Position numbers and translations under genes: made by a program. The notes below the pieces were generated by a model. That model worked only from the letters and a program-made list of their open reading frames with translations, had not been told where the DNA came from and searched no databases. From Sediminibacterium sp. (GTDB taxonomy: Bacteria > Bacteroidota > Bacteroidia > Chitinophagales > Chitinophagaceae), in NCBI GenBank assembly GCA_023256555.1, contig JALRFB010000001.1:1-23237 (forward strand): a stretch of DNA of 23,237 nucleotides. The letters are read 5' to 3'. Each line of letters begins with the position of its first letter. Position 1 is the first letter of the stretch. This document shows, one piece after another, positions 15,661-23,237 of this stretch.

Positions 15661-15681
15661 AATTTCTTCATGCGAGCAATT

Positions 15682-17823
15682 ATGACATATGTAAAACAAA
15701 ATAAGTGGACTTTTTTAGCCACTATCTTAGTCTTTGGGGGTTTATTTTTCGCTTTTAATATTGTATCGGAACAACAAGAGCCAAGTTCTGTAAGACACAG
15801 AAAATTAGTTTCCACCATTGGGCAATTATTAGAAACTGAACATTATAGTCCTAGAAAAATTGATGATGCTTTTTCTAAAGAAGTGTTTGATGGTTATTTC
15901 AAGGCATTAGATCCTGAAAAATCTTTCTTTCTGCAATCTGATATCGATAGCTTAAAAATATATGAAAGAAGAATTGATGATGAGATTCATGGAAGTCCAT
16001 TAAGTTTTACAGATGCGGTGGATTTAGTATATGATAGAAGGATTAAAGAAGCAAAAGCATTGTTTAATAAATTGATAGATCAACCATTTGATTTTAATAC
16101 CAATGATTCTGTTTATTTAGATGCTGATGCAATTCCTTTTTCAAAAAATGCGTTTGAGCGTGACGAAAGATGGAGAAAATTATTGGCTTATAGAGTATTA
16201 GATAGATACGTTTCTGCTATCGAAGAAAGAGAAAAGAATAAAGGCAAAGAAAAATATATAGTGAAGTCAGATTCTTTAATCGAAGTGGAGTCTAGAAATG
16301 CCATTAAAAAAATTCAAATTAGAAAATTTGAAGCATTAGAAAGAACCTTTGGTAAGGAAAAGAGATTTGAAACTTTTTTAAATACCATTACCGGTTTGAT
16401 GGATCCTCATACAGATTATTTTGCTCCTGTAGAAAAAAGATCTTTTACTGAGCAGATGAGTGGAGTATTTTATGGTATTGGTGCTTTATTAGGTCAGGAT
16501 GATAATGGAGTTAAATTGGTAAATATTACTCCTGGTGGTCCAGCATGGAAGTCTGGTCAATTGGTAGCCAATGATGTGATTATTAAAATTGCTCAAGGTG
16601 CTGAAGAACCAGTAGATATTGAAGGATATGAAACCACAGAAGCAGTTAAGTTAATCAGAGGAACCGAGGGAACTGAAGTTAGATTAACCGTTAGAAAACC
16701 AGATGGCACGATCAAAGTGGTGGCTTTAAGAAGAGAGAAAGTAGTTTTGGATGAAGGATATGCAAGAAGTGCAGTGATTACTAAAGGAAATGAAAAATAT
16801 GGCTATATCTACTTGCCAGATTTTTATGCAGATTTTGAAAGAGAGGATGGTCATAGATGTTCTGAAGACGTTGCAAAAGAAATTGTAAAATTAAAAGCAG
16901 AAAATGTAAAAGGGATCACGATTGATATTCGATACAATGGTGGTGGTTCTTTATATGAAGTGGTTCAAATGGTAGGTTTGTTTATTGACAAAGGTCCAGT
17001 TGTTCAAATAAGAGACAAGGGTGGTAGATCTCAGGTTTTATATGACGAGACACCTGGAACATTATACGATGGTCCTTTGGTAGTAATGGTGAATGAATTT
17101 AGCGCATCTGCAAGTGAAATTTTTGCAGCAGCTATTCAGGATTATAAAAGAGGAATTATTGTAGGCAGTAGTTCTTCTTATGGAAAAGGAACTGTTCAAA
17201 GAAATGTATCTTTTGGAAAGCCTCTAGATTCATTGGGCATTCAAACAGAATATGGTGCAGTAAAATTGACCATTCAAAAATTCTATAGAATTAACGGAAG
17301 TTCTACTCAAAGAAGAGGTGTTGCTCCAGATATAGTTTTACCTGACGAGTATGAGTTTTTTAAATATAGAGAAAAAGACAATCCAAGTGCTTTAGCTTGG
17401 GATGAGATGGAGAAAGCAAAGTATCAAGTTTGGACAAAGAGCCCAAATATTTATAATATAGCAAGTGCTGAAAATAAAAAATTAAATACAGATACTGCTG
17501 TTTCTAAGTTCAAGAAAAATGCTCAATGGATTGCAGGTCAAGTGGATCGCCCTTCCTATTTGAATATAGAAAAATTCAAAGCATTCAAAAAACAAATTCA
17601 AGACATCGTTCAACAAAATGAAAATATTTTAAAGCTTAAAGAACCAATGCAGGTTTCCCCCCTTAAAGCTGATTACGATAAGTTTTATAACAACCCCGAC
17701 AAACCTAAGCAAGAAAGATATCAGGCTTGGTTGAAGCAGGTTGCTAAAGACATACAGTTATCACAGTCAAATACTTTATTAGGTAAATTGACAATTGGTA
17801 GCGTTGTGGTAAAGAAGGGATAA
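15682..17823 (+). CDS. prc: Tail-specific (Prc/Tsp) carboxy-terminal processing protease, family S41
   Basis: This 713-residue periplasmic or membrane-anchored protease of the Prc/Tsp type begins with one hydrophobic segment ('FLATILVFGGLFFAFN', about 9-25), a signal anchor or signal peptide. A TSP-type N-terminal helical domain follows ('ALDPEKSFFLQSDID'), then a PDZ domain near 240-335 ('GIGALLGQDDNGVKLVNI', 'PGGPAWKSGQL') and the S41 catalytic domain. The Ser-Lys dyad is probably Ser476 in 'FSASASEIF' and Lys502 in 'YGKGTVQ'. A C-terminal DUF3340-like tail ends the protein. Such proteases degrade or trim envelope proteins from the C-terminus. The start at 15682 is preferred over 15670 (four residues longer) because of the promoter element at 15653-15660. 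The open frame running back to 15451 translates the antisense of tRNA-His and is not real. Confidence 0.93.
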   Translation: MTYVKQNKWTFLATILVFGGLFFAFNIVSEQQEPSSVRHRKLVSTIGQLLETEHYSPRKIDDAFSKEVFDGYFKALDPEKSFFLQSDIDSLKIYERRIDDEIHGSPLSFTDAVDLVYDRRIKEAKALFNKLIDQPFDFNTNDSVYLDADAIPFSKNAFERDERWRKLLAYRVLDRYVSAIEEREKNKGKEKYIVKSDSLIEVESRNAIKKIQIRKFEALERTFGKEKRFETFLNTITGLMDPHTDYFAPVEKRSFTEQMSGVFYGIGALLGQDDNGVKLVNITPGGPAWKSGQLVANDVIIKIAQGAEEPVDIEGYETTEAVKLIRGTEGTEVRLTVRKPDGTIKVVALRREKVVLDEGYARSAVITKGNEKYGYIYLPDFYADFEREDGHRCSEDVAKEIVKLKAENVKGITIDIRYNGGGSLYEVVQMVGLFIDKGPVVQIRDKGGRSQVLYDETPGTLYDGPLVVMVNEFSASASEIFAAAIQDYKRGIIVGSSSSYGKGTVQRNVSFGKPLDSLGIQTEYGAVKLTIQKFYRINGSSTQRRGVAPDIVLPDEYEFFKYREKDNPSALAWDEMEKAKYQVWTKSPNIYNIASAENKKLNTDTAVSKFKKNAQWIAGQVDRPSYLNIEKFKAFKKQIQDIVQQNENILKLKEPMQVSPLKADYDKFYNNPDKPKQERYQAWLKQVAKDIQLSQSNTLLGKLTIGSVVVKKG

Positions 17824-17839
17824 GTTTAAAATAACAACA

Positions 17840-18352
17840 ATGGCAGAAGTAGTTAGTGAAAAAGTTTGGCATGTCATCTATACCAAATCTAAGTGGGAGA
17901 AAAAAGTAGATAGTCTTTTATTACAAAGAGGATTTGAAAGTTGGTGTCCAGTGCAAAAAAAAGAAAGACAGTGGTCAGATAGAAAAAAAATTATTGAGGA
18001 GCCACTTTTTAGATCTTATGTTTTTGTAAAAGCGGCTAAAGAAGATCGCAACCAAATTTTATCAGTCAATGGTGTGGTGAATTTTTTATATTTTGAAAAA
18101 AAACCTGCCATCATTAGAGATAAAGAAATTCAAACCATCAAGAAATATTTAGGAGAATCCTATCAATCCATTCAAGTGGTAGATATGACGAATATCCCTG
18201 CACAAACCAAGGTATCTATCAATAAAGGTTTATTTATGGGTCAAAAAGGGGAAGTGATCAAGTCTGGCAAAAGAAACGTTTTTGTTCGACTTGATAGTAT
18301 CAATATGATGATGATTGTGGAGTTTAAAGTAGAAGAAATAACTGTTGACTAA
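17840..18352 (+). CDS. UpxY/RfaH-type NusG-like transcription antiterminator
   Basis: This 170-residue NusG paralogue has an N-terminal NGN domain (about 8-100; 'KVWHVIYTKSKWEKKVDSLL', 'GFESWCPVQKKERQWSDRKK', 'EPLFRSYVFVK') and a short C-terminal KOW-like domain (about 120-170; 'VSINKGLFMGQKGEVIKSGK'). The RfaH/UpxY resemblance is strong: proteins of this type load onto RNA polymerase and let it read through long polysaccharide operons. Here it is not at the head of such an operon. It lies 16 bases after the prc-like gene and its stop overlaps the stop of the convergent mtaB. It may act in trans on a distant locus. It is probably co-transcribed with the protease. Confidence 0.9.
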   Translation: MAEVVSEKVWHVIYTKSKWEKKVDSLLLQRGFESWCPVQKKERQWSDRKKIIEEPLFRSYVFVKAAKEDRNQILSVNGVVNFLYFEKKPAIIRDKEIQTIKKYLGESYQSIQVVDMTNIPAQTKVSINKGLFMGQKGEVIKSGKRNVFVRLDSINMMMIVEFKVEEITVD

Positions 18353-19641
18353 GCAATTTTCCAATCAATAATTTGATTGCTCCATTCTGCTCTATACGGC
18401 GTTGTTATTCTGATATAATTATCTGTATAACCTTCAAGCATAGGCAGGTCACTAGGATCTTTTTGCTTAATAGATTCAAACAAAACTTTTCTAGTTGATC
18501 CAATATGCTTCGCTTTGAAGTATTGTTCTTTTTGATATGACAAATTGCGAAATATTTTATTTCTTTCTTGTCTTACAGCTATGGGAACTATAGGTTTGAT
18601 ATCAAGTGCTTTAGTGGCTGCTCTTTCAGAATAAGTAAATACATGTAAATAGGATATCTCTAATGCATGAATAAAATCCATGCTCTCTTTGAAGTAAGTT
18701 TCTGTTTCACCAGGAGACCCTACAATTACATCCACGCCAATACTGGCATGTGGAATCAATTGATTAATGAGCGCAATCTTATCATTATATAATTGACTAT
18801 TGTATCTTCTTTGCATTAATTTCAATACAGCATCAGATCCGCTTTGCAATGGAATATGAAAATGTGGCATGAATCTTTTGCTATCTGCCACCCATGCAAT
18901 CATTTCATCCGTTAATAAGTTGGGTTCAATAGAAGAGATACGGTATCTAGGAATATTGGTCTCAGTGTCCAAAGCTTTAATTAAATCAAAAAAGTTCTCC
19001 TCTCTTTTTTTACCTCCATCAAAACCTTTTCCAAAGTCGCCCAAATTAATTCCAGTGAGCACAATTTCTTGAACCCCATTAGCGGATAATCCCTGTGCTT
19101 GTTTCACCACATTCTCAATACTATCACTTCTGCTTTTACCTCTTGCCATTGGAATGGTACAAAAAGAACAACTATAATCACATCCATCTTGCACTTTCAA
19201 GAAGGTCCTAGTTCTGTCATTTACTGAAAATGAACTATTGAATCCAGAAACAGTTTCTATATCACAACTACAAATTTTTGTAGCATCTCCTTTAGAAAGT
19301 GTAGCAATATGTTCTACTAAGTTGAATTTCTCCGCAGCTCCCAATACCAAATCAACACCTGGGATCTCCGCAATTTCTTTGGGCTTTAATTGAGCATAGC
19401 ATCCTGTAATCACTACAAAACTTTCAGGAGCCAATTTCTGAATTCTTCTTACCAATTGCCTGCATTCTTTGTCTGCATTTTCTGTAACAGAACAGGTATT
19501 GATCACATATACGTCTGCCTGCTCCGTAAATGCCTTTTTCTCAAAGCCTTCTTGCTCCAATTGTCTAGATAGGGTAGAAGTCTCCGAAAAATTAAGCTTA
19601 CAGCCTAGTGTGTGAAAAGCGACAGAACGTTTATTTTCCAT
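18349..19641 (-). CDS. mtaB: tRNA (t6A37 C2) methylthiotransferase
   Basis: This 430-residue radical-SAM enzyme adds a methylthio group to t6A37 in tRNAs reading ANN codons. The N-terminal UPF0004 domain binds one [4Fe-4S] cluster through Cys14 ('TLGCKLN'), Cys50 ('INTCSVT') and Cys81 ('TGCYAQ'). The radical-SAM cluster is held by Cys154, Cys158 and Cys161 ('CDYSCSFC'). 'HFHIPLQSGSD' and 'GVDVIVGSPGET' are typical of the MiaB/MtaB family. A C-terminal TRAM-like segment follows. The 'CKLN' context and length favour MtaB over MiaB or RimO. The ATG at 19641 is chosen over an in-frame TTG at 19650, which lies inside the promoter motif. Its TAG stop overlaps the stop of the convergent UpxY-like gene. 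Confidence 0.93.
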   Translation of the reverse strand: MENKRSVAFHTLGCKLNFSETSTLSRQLEQEGFEKKAFTEQADVYVINTCSVTENADKECRQLVRRIQKLAPESFVVITGCYAQLKPKEIAEIPGVDLVLGAAEKFNLVEHIATLSKGDATKICSCDIETVSGFNSSFSVNDRTRTFLKVQDGCDYSCSFCTIPMARGKSRSDSIENVVKQAQGLSANGVQEIVLTGINLGDFGKGFDGGKKREENFFDLIKALDTETNIPRYRISSIEPNLLTDEMIAWVADSKRFMPHFHIPLQSGSDAVLKLMQRRYNSQLYNDKIALINQLIPHASIGVDVIVGSPGETETYFKESMDFIHALEISYLHVFTYSERAATKALDIKPIVPIAVRQERNKIFRNLSYQKEQYFKAKHIGSTRKVLFESIKQKDPSDLPMLEGYTDNYIRITTPYRAEWSNQIIDWKIA

Positions 19642-19647
19642 GGGCTG

Positions 19648-19655
19648 CAAAGATA
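19648..19655 (-). promoter_or_regulatory. Candidate -7 promoter element of mtaB
   Basis: Read on the minus strand this is TATCTTTG, an exact TAnnTTTG. Only six bases separate its final G from the ATG at 19641, so the transcript would have almost no leader. A -33 TTG is not evident. Confidence 0.45.
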
Positions 19656-19732
19656 AAAAACATAGGGTGAAACCGGAAATCTTAAAATATTCATAAAGCG
19701 GCTATTAATTTCCCATTTTGGCTCATTTGGGT

Positions 19733-19740
19733 TAAGTTTG
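19733..19740 (+). promoter_or_regulatory. Candidate -7 promoter element of the DUF2723 gene
   Basis: TAAGTTTG matches TAnnTTTG exactly and ends 21 bases before the ATG at 19762. It lies divergent to the mtaB element about 80 bases away. The nearest upstream TTG (19718-19720) is too close to be a standard -33 box. Confidence 0.5.
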
Positions 19741-19761
19741 CAACTACTAAAATGGATAAGA

Positions 19762-22700
19762 ATGGACTTTAAAAAAGTAAACAATTGGACAGGCTGGTTG
19801 GTAACCTTAATTGCTTGTACTGTGTACATTATGACCGCAGAAGCAACGGGTAGTTTCTGGGACTGCGGAGAGTTTATCAGCAGTGCTTATAAATTACAAA
19901 TTCCTCACCCACCTGGAGCTCCTATGTTTGTTTTGATGGGGCGTATTTTTATTATTCTTTTTGGAGATAATCCTTTGACGGCAGCAAGGGCAGTAAACAT
20001 CATGAGTGCATTAGCAAGTGGTTTTACTATTTTATTCCTTTTTTGGACCATCACACATTTTGCAAAAAGAATGGTGGAAAAAGCAAGTGGAGCTGAGTTG
20101 ACTCAAAACCAAATCATATTGGTAATGGGTGCAGGTATTGTCGGTGCATTGGCTTATACTTTTAGTGATTCATTTTGGTATTCTGCTGTAGAAGGCGAAG
20201 TGTATGCATTGAGTTCTTTCTTTACTGCATTGGTTTTCTGGGCTATTTTAAAATGGGAACATAAAGCAGATCAAGCAGGTTCAGAGAAATGGATCATTTT
20301 TATATTTTATATGATGGGTGTTTCCATCGGAGTACACTTATTGAATATCTTAACTATTCCTGCTATTGTAATGGTATACTATTTTAGAAATTACAAGGCA
20401 AGCTGGAAAGGTGGTTTAGTAGCATTTTTTATTGGAGTAATCATAACAGGTTTTATTCAAGTTTTCTTAATACAATATACCATCAAATGGGCAGCAGCTT
20501 TTGATGTAACTTTTGTAAATAGTTTTGGCTTACCATTCTTTAGTGGTTTTATCACTTTCTTTGTTTTGGTTGCCGTGCTAATTGCATTGGGTATTCGATA
20601 TGCGAATAAGAAAGGTTTTTACTTTATGAAATTGGGTATTTGGTCCTTAGTGTTCTTCTTTTTAGGGTACACTAGTTATATCACTACGATGATAAGATCA
20701 AATGCAGACACTTCTGTAGATATGTACAATGTAGACAATCCCGTAACGCTCATGGGTTATTTAGGCAGAGAGCAATATGGAGATTGGCCAATTTTATATG
20801 GTCCAGATTATGTAGATAAGGTAGACAATATTGAAGGTAGTGATCAATATGTAAAAGCAAAAGATACCTACGAGTTGGCAGGTAAAAACTATAAGCGCGA
20901 TTGGGCATCTGCACCATCTGCACATTTATTTCCTAGAATGTGGGATTCAGAAAATGATCGTGGACAAATGGATAGTTATAAAGCATTTGCCGGAGTAGTG
21001 GATGGGGAAGCTCCTACATTAAGAGATAATATTAAGTACTTTACCAATTATCAATTTGGATTTATGTACTTACGTTATTTCTTATGGAATTTCTTTGGTA
21101 AACAAAACGATTTACAAGGTTTTGGTAATGTAAGAGATGGAAATTTTAGAACTGGAATTTCTTTTGTAGACAATGCCATTTTTGGAGACCAGTCTAAGCT
21201 TCCAGATTCAATAAGTCACAATAATAAAGCGCAAAATAATTTATACATGTTGCCTTTTATTTTAGGAGTAATGGGCTTTATCTTCCAATACCAACATGCT
21301 AAGAAAGATTTTGTAGTAACAGGTTTATTATTCTTCTTTACAGGTATTGCGATTGTATTGTATTTAAATCAGGTAAGCTTACAACCTCGTGAACGTGACT
21401 ATGCTTATGTAGGTTCTTTCTATGCATTTGCAATATGGATTGGACTGGGAGTTTTACAAGTGGCAGAATGGCTAAGAAAAGCAGTGGCACCAAAGATGGC
21501 TGCTATTGCGGCAACCCTAATTTGTTTATTGGCTGTACCTGCTTTAATGGCTCAACAAGAATGGGATGACCATGATAGAGGTCAAAAAACCTTACCAAGA
21601 GATTTGGCTAGAAACTATTTAGAGAGTTGTCCCCCGAACGCTATTTTATTTTCTTTCGGCGATAACGATACTTATCCATTATGGTATGCACAAGAAGTGG
21701 AAGGTATCAGACCAGATGTGAGAGTTGTGGTAAATAGTTTATTAGGATCTGATTGGTACATGAAAGAATTGAGATACAAGGTAAATCAAAGTGATAAGTT
21801 TGATTTGATCTTTACAGAAGATCAAGTTGCAGGAAACAAATTAAATGCAGCTTATTATTATCCAGTTCCAGGATTCACAGAGAATCAATATTATAATTTG
21901 GATTCAGTATTAAGATATGTAGTTGCTGATCCTGCTGGTAAATATCAAATGGCAACTCAGGATGGAAGTTCCGTAAATATTTTCCCTACACATAAGTTTT
22001 ATGTTCCTGTAAACAAAGCAAACGCATTGGCATCTGGAATCGCAAAGCCAACTGATTCTATTGTGAATGAATTGAAAATTGATTTCAATCCAAATAGACA
22101 ATATTTGGTGAAAAATGAGATGGCTATTTTCGCCATTATTGCAACAAGCCAATTCAAGCGTCCAATTTGCTTTACATCTCAACAAGACTTGAAAGATCTT
22201 GGATTAGATAAGTATGCTCGTCAAACAGGTATGGCTTATCAATTAGTGCCGGTGCTTAATTCTCCAATTGATACAGAAACTGCCTTTAAGAATATCATGA
22301 GTAAATTTACTTTTGGTAATGCACAAAACGCTAATGTGTATTTTGACGAAGAGAATAGACGTCATTTAAATTCAATTAGGTATTCTATCGCTGAAATTGC
22401 ATTGGCTTTAGCGGTAGAGGGGAAGAAAGATAGTGCTAGACAATTATTACATAAGATAGATGCTGTCACCAATGAAAAGAATTTCCCATATGGTATGACA
22501 TCTAATAGAGGGAATCAGCATAATTATTTTAGTTATGTATTCTTACAAGCTTGTTATGCAGCAGACGATAAGACTTTGGCTAAAAAAGTAAGTACTTCTG
22601 TAATGAAAGACTTAAAACAGCAATTAACTTATTATAGATCTTTGGGAGAAGCAATGAGTGAAGATCAATTTATGCAAAATGCAGACGCTGCCTACCAAGG

Positions 22701-22812
22701 AAAGCCAACAGCATTATCTAATAAACAAATGTCTTTTGTTCAAGATATTTTAACTTGTTATCAATTAGAAGCAGCTATTGCTAAATTAGAAACAGATATT
22801 ACAACAAAGTAG
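19762..22812 (+). CDS. DUF2723 multi-pass membrane protein, probable GT-C-type (TMEM260-like) glycosyltransferase
   Basis: This 1016-residue protein has a long polytopic N-terminal part (roughly residues 10-600, about a dozen hydrophobic segments) and a soluble C-terminal part (about 600-1016). The DUF2723 signature follows the first membrane helix: 'GSFWDCGEFISSAYKLQIPH' then 'PPGAPMF', with Asp34 and Glu37 as likely catalytic or metal-binding acids of a GT-C fold. 'EGEVYALSSFF', 'SLQPRERDYAYVGSFYAF' and 'FSFGDNDTYPLWYAQEVEGI' are also recognisable. Human TMEM260, which shares this domain, is reported to be a protein O-mannosyltransferase; transfer of that role to this gene is inference. The ATG at 19762 is chosen because the upstream TTG at 19738 lies inside the promoter motif. 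The 3' end overlaps the convergent cysteine desulfurase by 14 bases. Confidence 0.87.
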   Translation: MDFKKVNNWTGWLVTLIACTVYIMTAEATGSFWDCGEFISSAYKLQIPHPPGAPMFVLMGRIFIILFGDNPLTAARAVNIMSALASGFTILFLFWTITHFAKRMVEKASGAELTQNQIILVMGAGIVGALAYTFSDSFWYSAVEGEVYALSSFFTALVFWAILKWEHKADQAGSEKWIIFIFYMMGVSIGVHLLNILTIPAIVMVYYFRNYKASWKGGLVAFFIGVIITGFIQVFLIQYTIKWAAAFDVTFVNSFGLPFFSGFITFFVLVAVLIALGIRYANKKGFYFMKLGIWSLVFFFLGYTSYITTMIRSNADTSVDMYNVDNPVTLMGYLGREQYGDWPILYGPDYVDKVDNIEGSDQYVKAKDTYELAGKNYKRDWASAPSAHLFPRMWDSENDRGQMDSYKAFAGVVDGEAPTLRDNIKYFTNYQFGFMYLRYFLWNFFGKQNDLQGFGNVRDGNFRTGISFVDNAIFGDQSKLPDSISHNNKAQNNLYMLPFILGVMGFIFQYQHAKKDFVVTGLLFFFTGIAIVLYLNQVSLQPRERDYAYVGSFYAFAIWIGLGVLQVAEWLRKAVAPKMAAIAATLICLLAVPALMAQQEWDDHDRGQKTLPRDLARNYLESCPPNAILFSFGDNDTYPLWYAQEVEGIRPDVRVVVNSLLGSDWYMKELRYKVNQSDKFDLIFTEDQVAGNKLNAAYYYPVPGFTENQYYNLDSVLRYVVADPAGKYQMATQDGSSVNIFPTHKFYVPVNKANALASGIAKPTDSIVNELKIDFNPNRQYLVKNEMAIFAIIATSQFKRPICFTSQQDLKDLGLDKYARQTGMAYQLVPVLNSPIDTETAFKNIMSKFTFGNAQNANVYFDEENRRHLNSIRYSIAEIALALAVEGKKDSARQLLHKIDAVTNEKNFPYGMTSNRGNQHNYFSYVFLQACYAADDKTLAKKVSTSVMKDLKQQLTYYRSLGEAMSEDQFMQNADAAYQGKPTALSNKQMSFVQDILTCYQLEAAIAKLETDITTK

Positions 22813-23237
22813 ATAATACCTCTACTACCTGATCAATTTCTTGACGGGTGTTGTTTTTAGAGAAGGAGAATCGTACTGTAGCGATTTCTCCTTCTTTTTT
22901 TAGTGCCTGTATTACATGTGAACCCTGTTGTGCACCACTAGAACAGGCGCTTCCGCCACTAGCACAAATATGATGTATGTCTAAATTGAAAAGCAACATT
23001 TCTGACTTTTCTGTCTTAGGAAAATTGGTACTTAAAAGAGTATACAAACTTCTTCCAAAGGGATCGCCATTAAAGCTTACTCCTGGAATTTTATCGACCA
23101 ATTGATCATGCATATATTGTTTCAAAGATTGTATATAAGCGCTTTCTTTATCATAAGATTCAGTGGCTAATTCAAGTGCTTTTGCGAATCCTACAATACC
23201 ATATAAATTTTCTGTACCTGCGCGCATATTTCTTTCC
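22799..23237 (-). CDS. Cysteine desulfurase (NifS/IscS-like), C-terminal part, cut by window edge
   Basis: The frame is open from the window edge (first partial codons read E-R-N before MRAGTEN) to the stop at 22799-22801, about 145 residues. The MRAGTEN at 23225 is internal: it matches the family's 'ER-x-MR-x-GTEN' segment rather than a start. 'ASGGSACSSGAQQGSHV' carries the catalytic cysteine of the mobile loop, and 'ATVRFSFSKNNTRQEID' matches the conserved C-terminal RxSf...T..EID segment. The enzyme is PLP-dependent and mobilises sulfur from cysteine for Fe-S clusters and tRNA thiolation; the PLP lysine is outside the window. Whether it is IscS, NifS or a tRNA-specific paralogue cannot be decided. 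A plus-strand terminator lies inside its coding sequence. Confidence 0.94.
   Translation of the reverse strand, partial: ERNMRAGTENLYGIVGFAKALELATESYDKESAYIQSLKQYMHDQLVDKIPGVSFNGDPFGRSLYTLLSTNFPKTEKSEMLLFNLDIHHICASGGSACSSGAQQGSHVIQALKKEGEIATVRFSFSKNNTRQEIDQVVEVLSTLL
22861..22901 (+). terminator. Rho-independent terminator of the DUF2723 gene, inside cysteine desulfurase coding sequence
   Basis: The left arm at 22861-22873 pairs with the right arm at 22882-22895 (13 base pairs, one bulged base) around an 8-base loop, followed by a run of seven T (22895-22901) on the plus strand. It starts 48 bases after the DUF2723 stop. On the minus strand no T tract follows, so it should act only on plus-strand transcripts. 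Confidence 0.85.

Noticed and set aside
18362..18379. Inverted repeat CAATCAA-TAAT-TTGATTG just after the UpxY-like gene
   Set aside because: A 7-bp AT-rich stem with no T tract on either strand, inside mtaB codons; not convincing as a terminator.
1..23237. Mobile elements, CRISPR arrays, prophage or defence genes
   Set aside because: No transposase, integrase, repeat-spacer pattern or foreign-looking gene was seen; all genes are core-type and similar in base composition.

Overview
This window looks like ordinary chromosomal DNA from an AT-rich member of the Bacteroidota, most likely a Chitinophagaceae-type organism (the family is inferred from protein style, not proven). The evidence is a set of lineage-typical proteins: a DUF4369/TlpA-type thioredoxin, a CarboxypepD/plug/OMP_b-brl_3 outer-membrane receptor, a UpxY-type NusG paralogue, a DUF2723 membrane protein, and a small conserved protein often mislabelled 'ABC transporter ATPase'. 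Exact copies of the Bacteroidota -7 promoter motif TAnnTTTG lie just upstream of several start codons, and Shine-Dalgarno sequences are mostly weak. I see no insertion sequence, phage gene, CRISPR array or toxin-antitoxin pair. The gene content is core-like rather than accessory.

Region 1 (1-6605, +) is a tightly packed biosynthetic operon: the end of trpC, then trpF, trpB and trpA, running directly into hisH, hisA, hisF and hisIE. Several junctions overlap or are only a few bases apart. The last steps of tryptophan synthesis are thus joined to the middle steps of histidine synthesis. A secreted thioredoxin-like protein follows with its own candidate promoter, and the unit ends at a strong bidirectional terminator (6651-6679).

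Region 2 (6663-9592, -) is a four-gene operon with 5-9 base gaps: a membrane protein with two [4Fe-4S] motifs (HdrC/NarI-like), a CCG-domain (HdrB-like) protein, the conserved Bacteroidota protein of unknown function, and a YffB/ArsC-family protein. It looks like a quinone-linked redox module whose electron donor or acceptor is not encoded here. It is the best candidate in the window for a poorly described system.

Region 3 (9742-12136, +) carries a phosphohexomutase and a protein-L-isoaspartate methyltransferase with a changed SAM-binding glycine. Facing it (12138-15401, -) are a large TonB-dependent-receptor-like outer-membrane protein and a small DUF445-like membrane protein. A tRNA-His(GTG) with encoded CCA and its own terminator follows on the minus strand.

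Region 4 (15682-18352, +) holds a Prc/Tsp tail-specific protease and an orphan UpxY/NusG-like antiterminator. Facing them (18349-19641, -) is the tRNA methylthiotransferase MtaB. A divergent promoter region leads to a 1016-residue DUF2723 protein (+), probably a GT-C-type glycosyltransferase. The window ends in the C-terminal part of a cysteine desulfurase (-).

One recurring theme is tail-to-tail gene packing. At three of the four convergent junctions a Rho-independent terminator hairpin lies wholly or partly inside the 3' coding end of the opposing gene. At the fourth junction the two stop codons themselves overlap.
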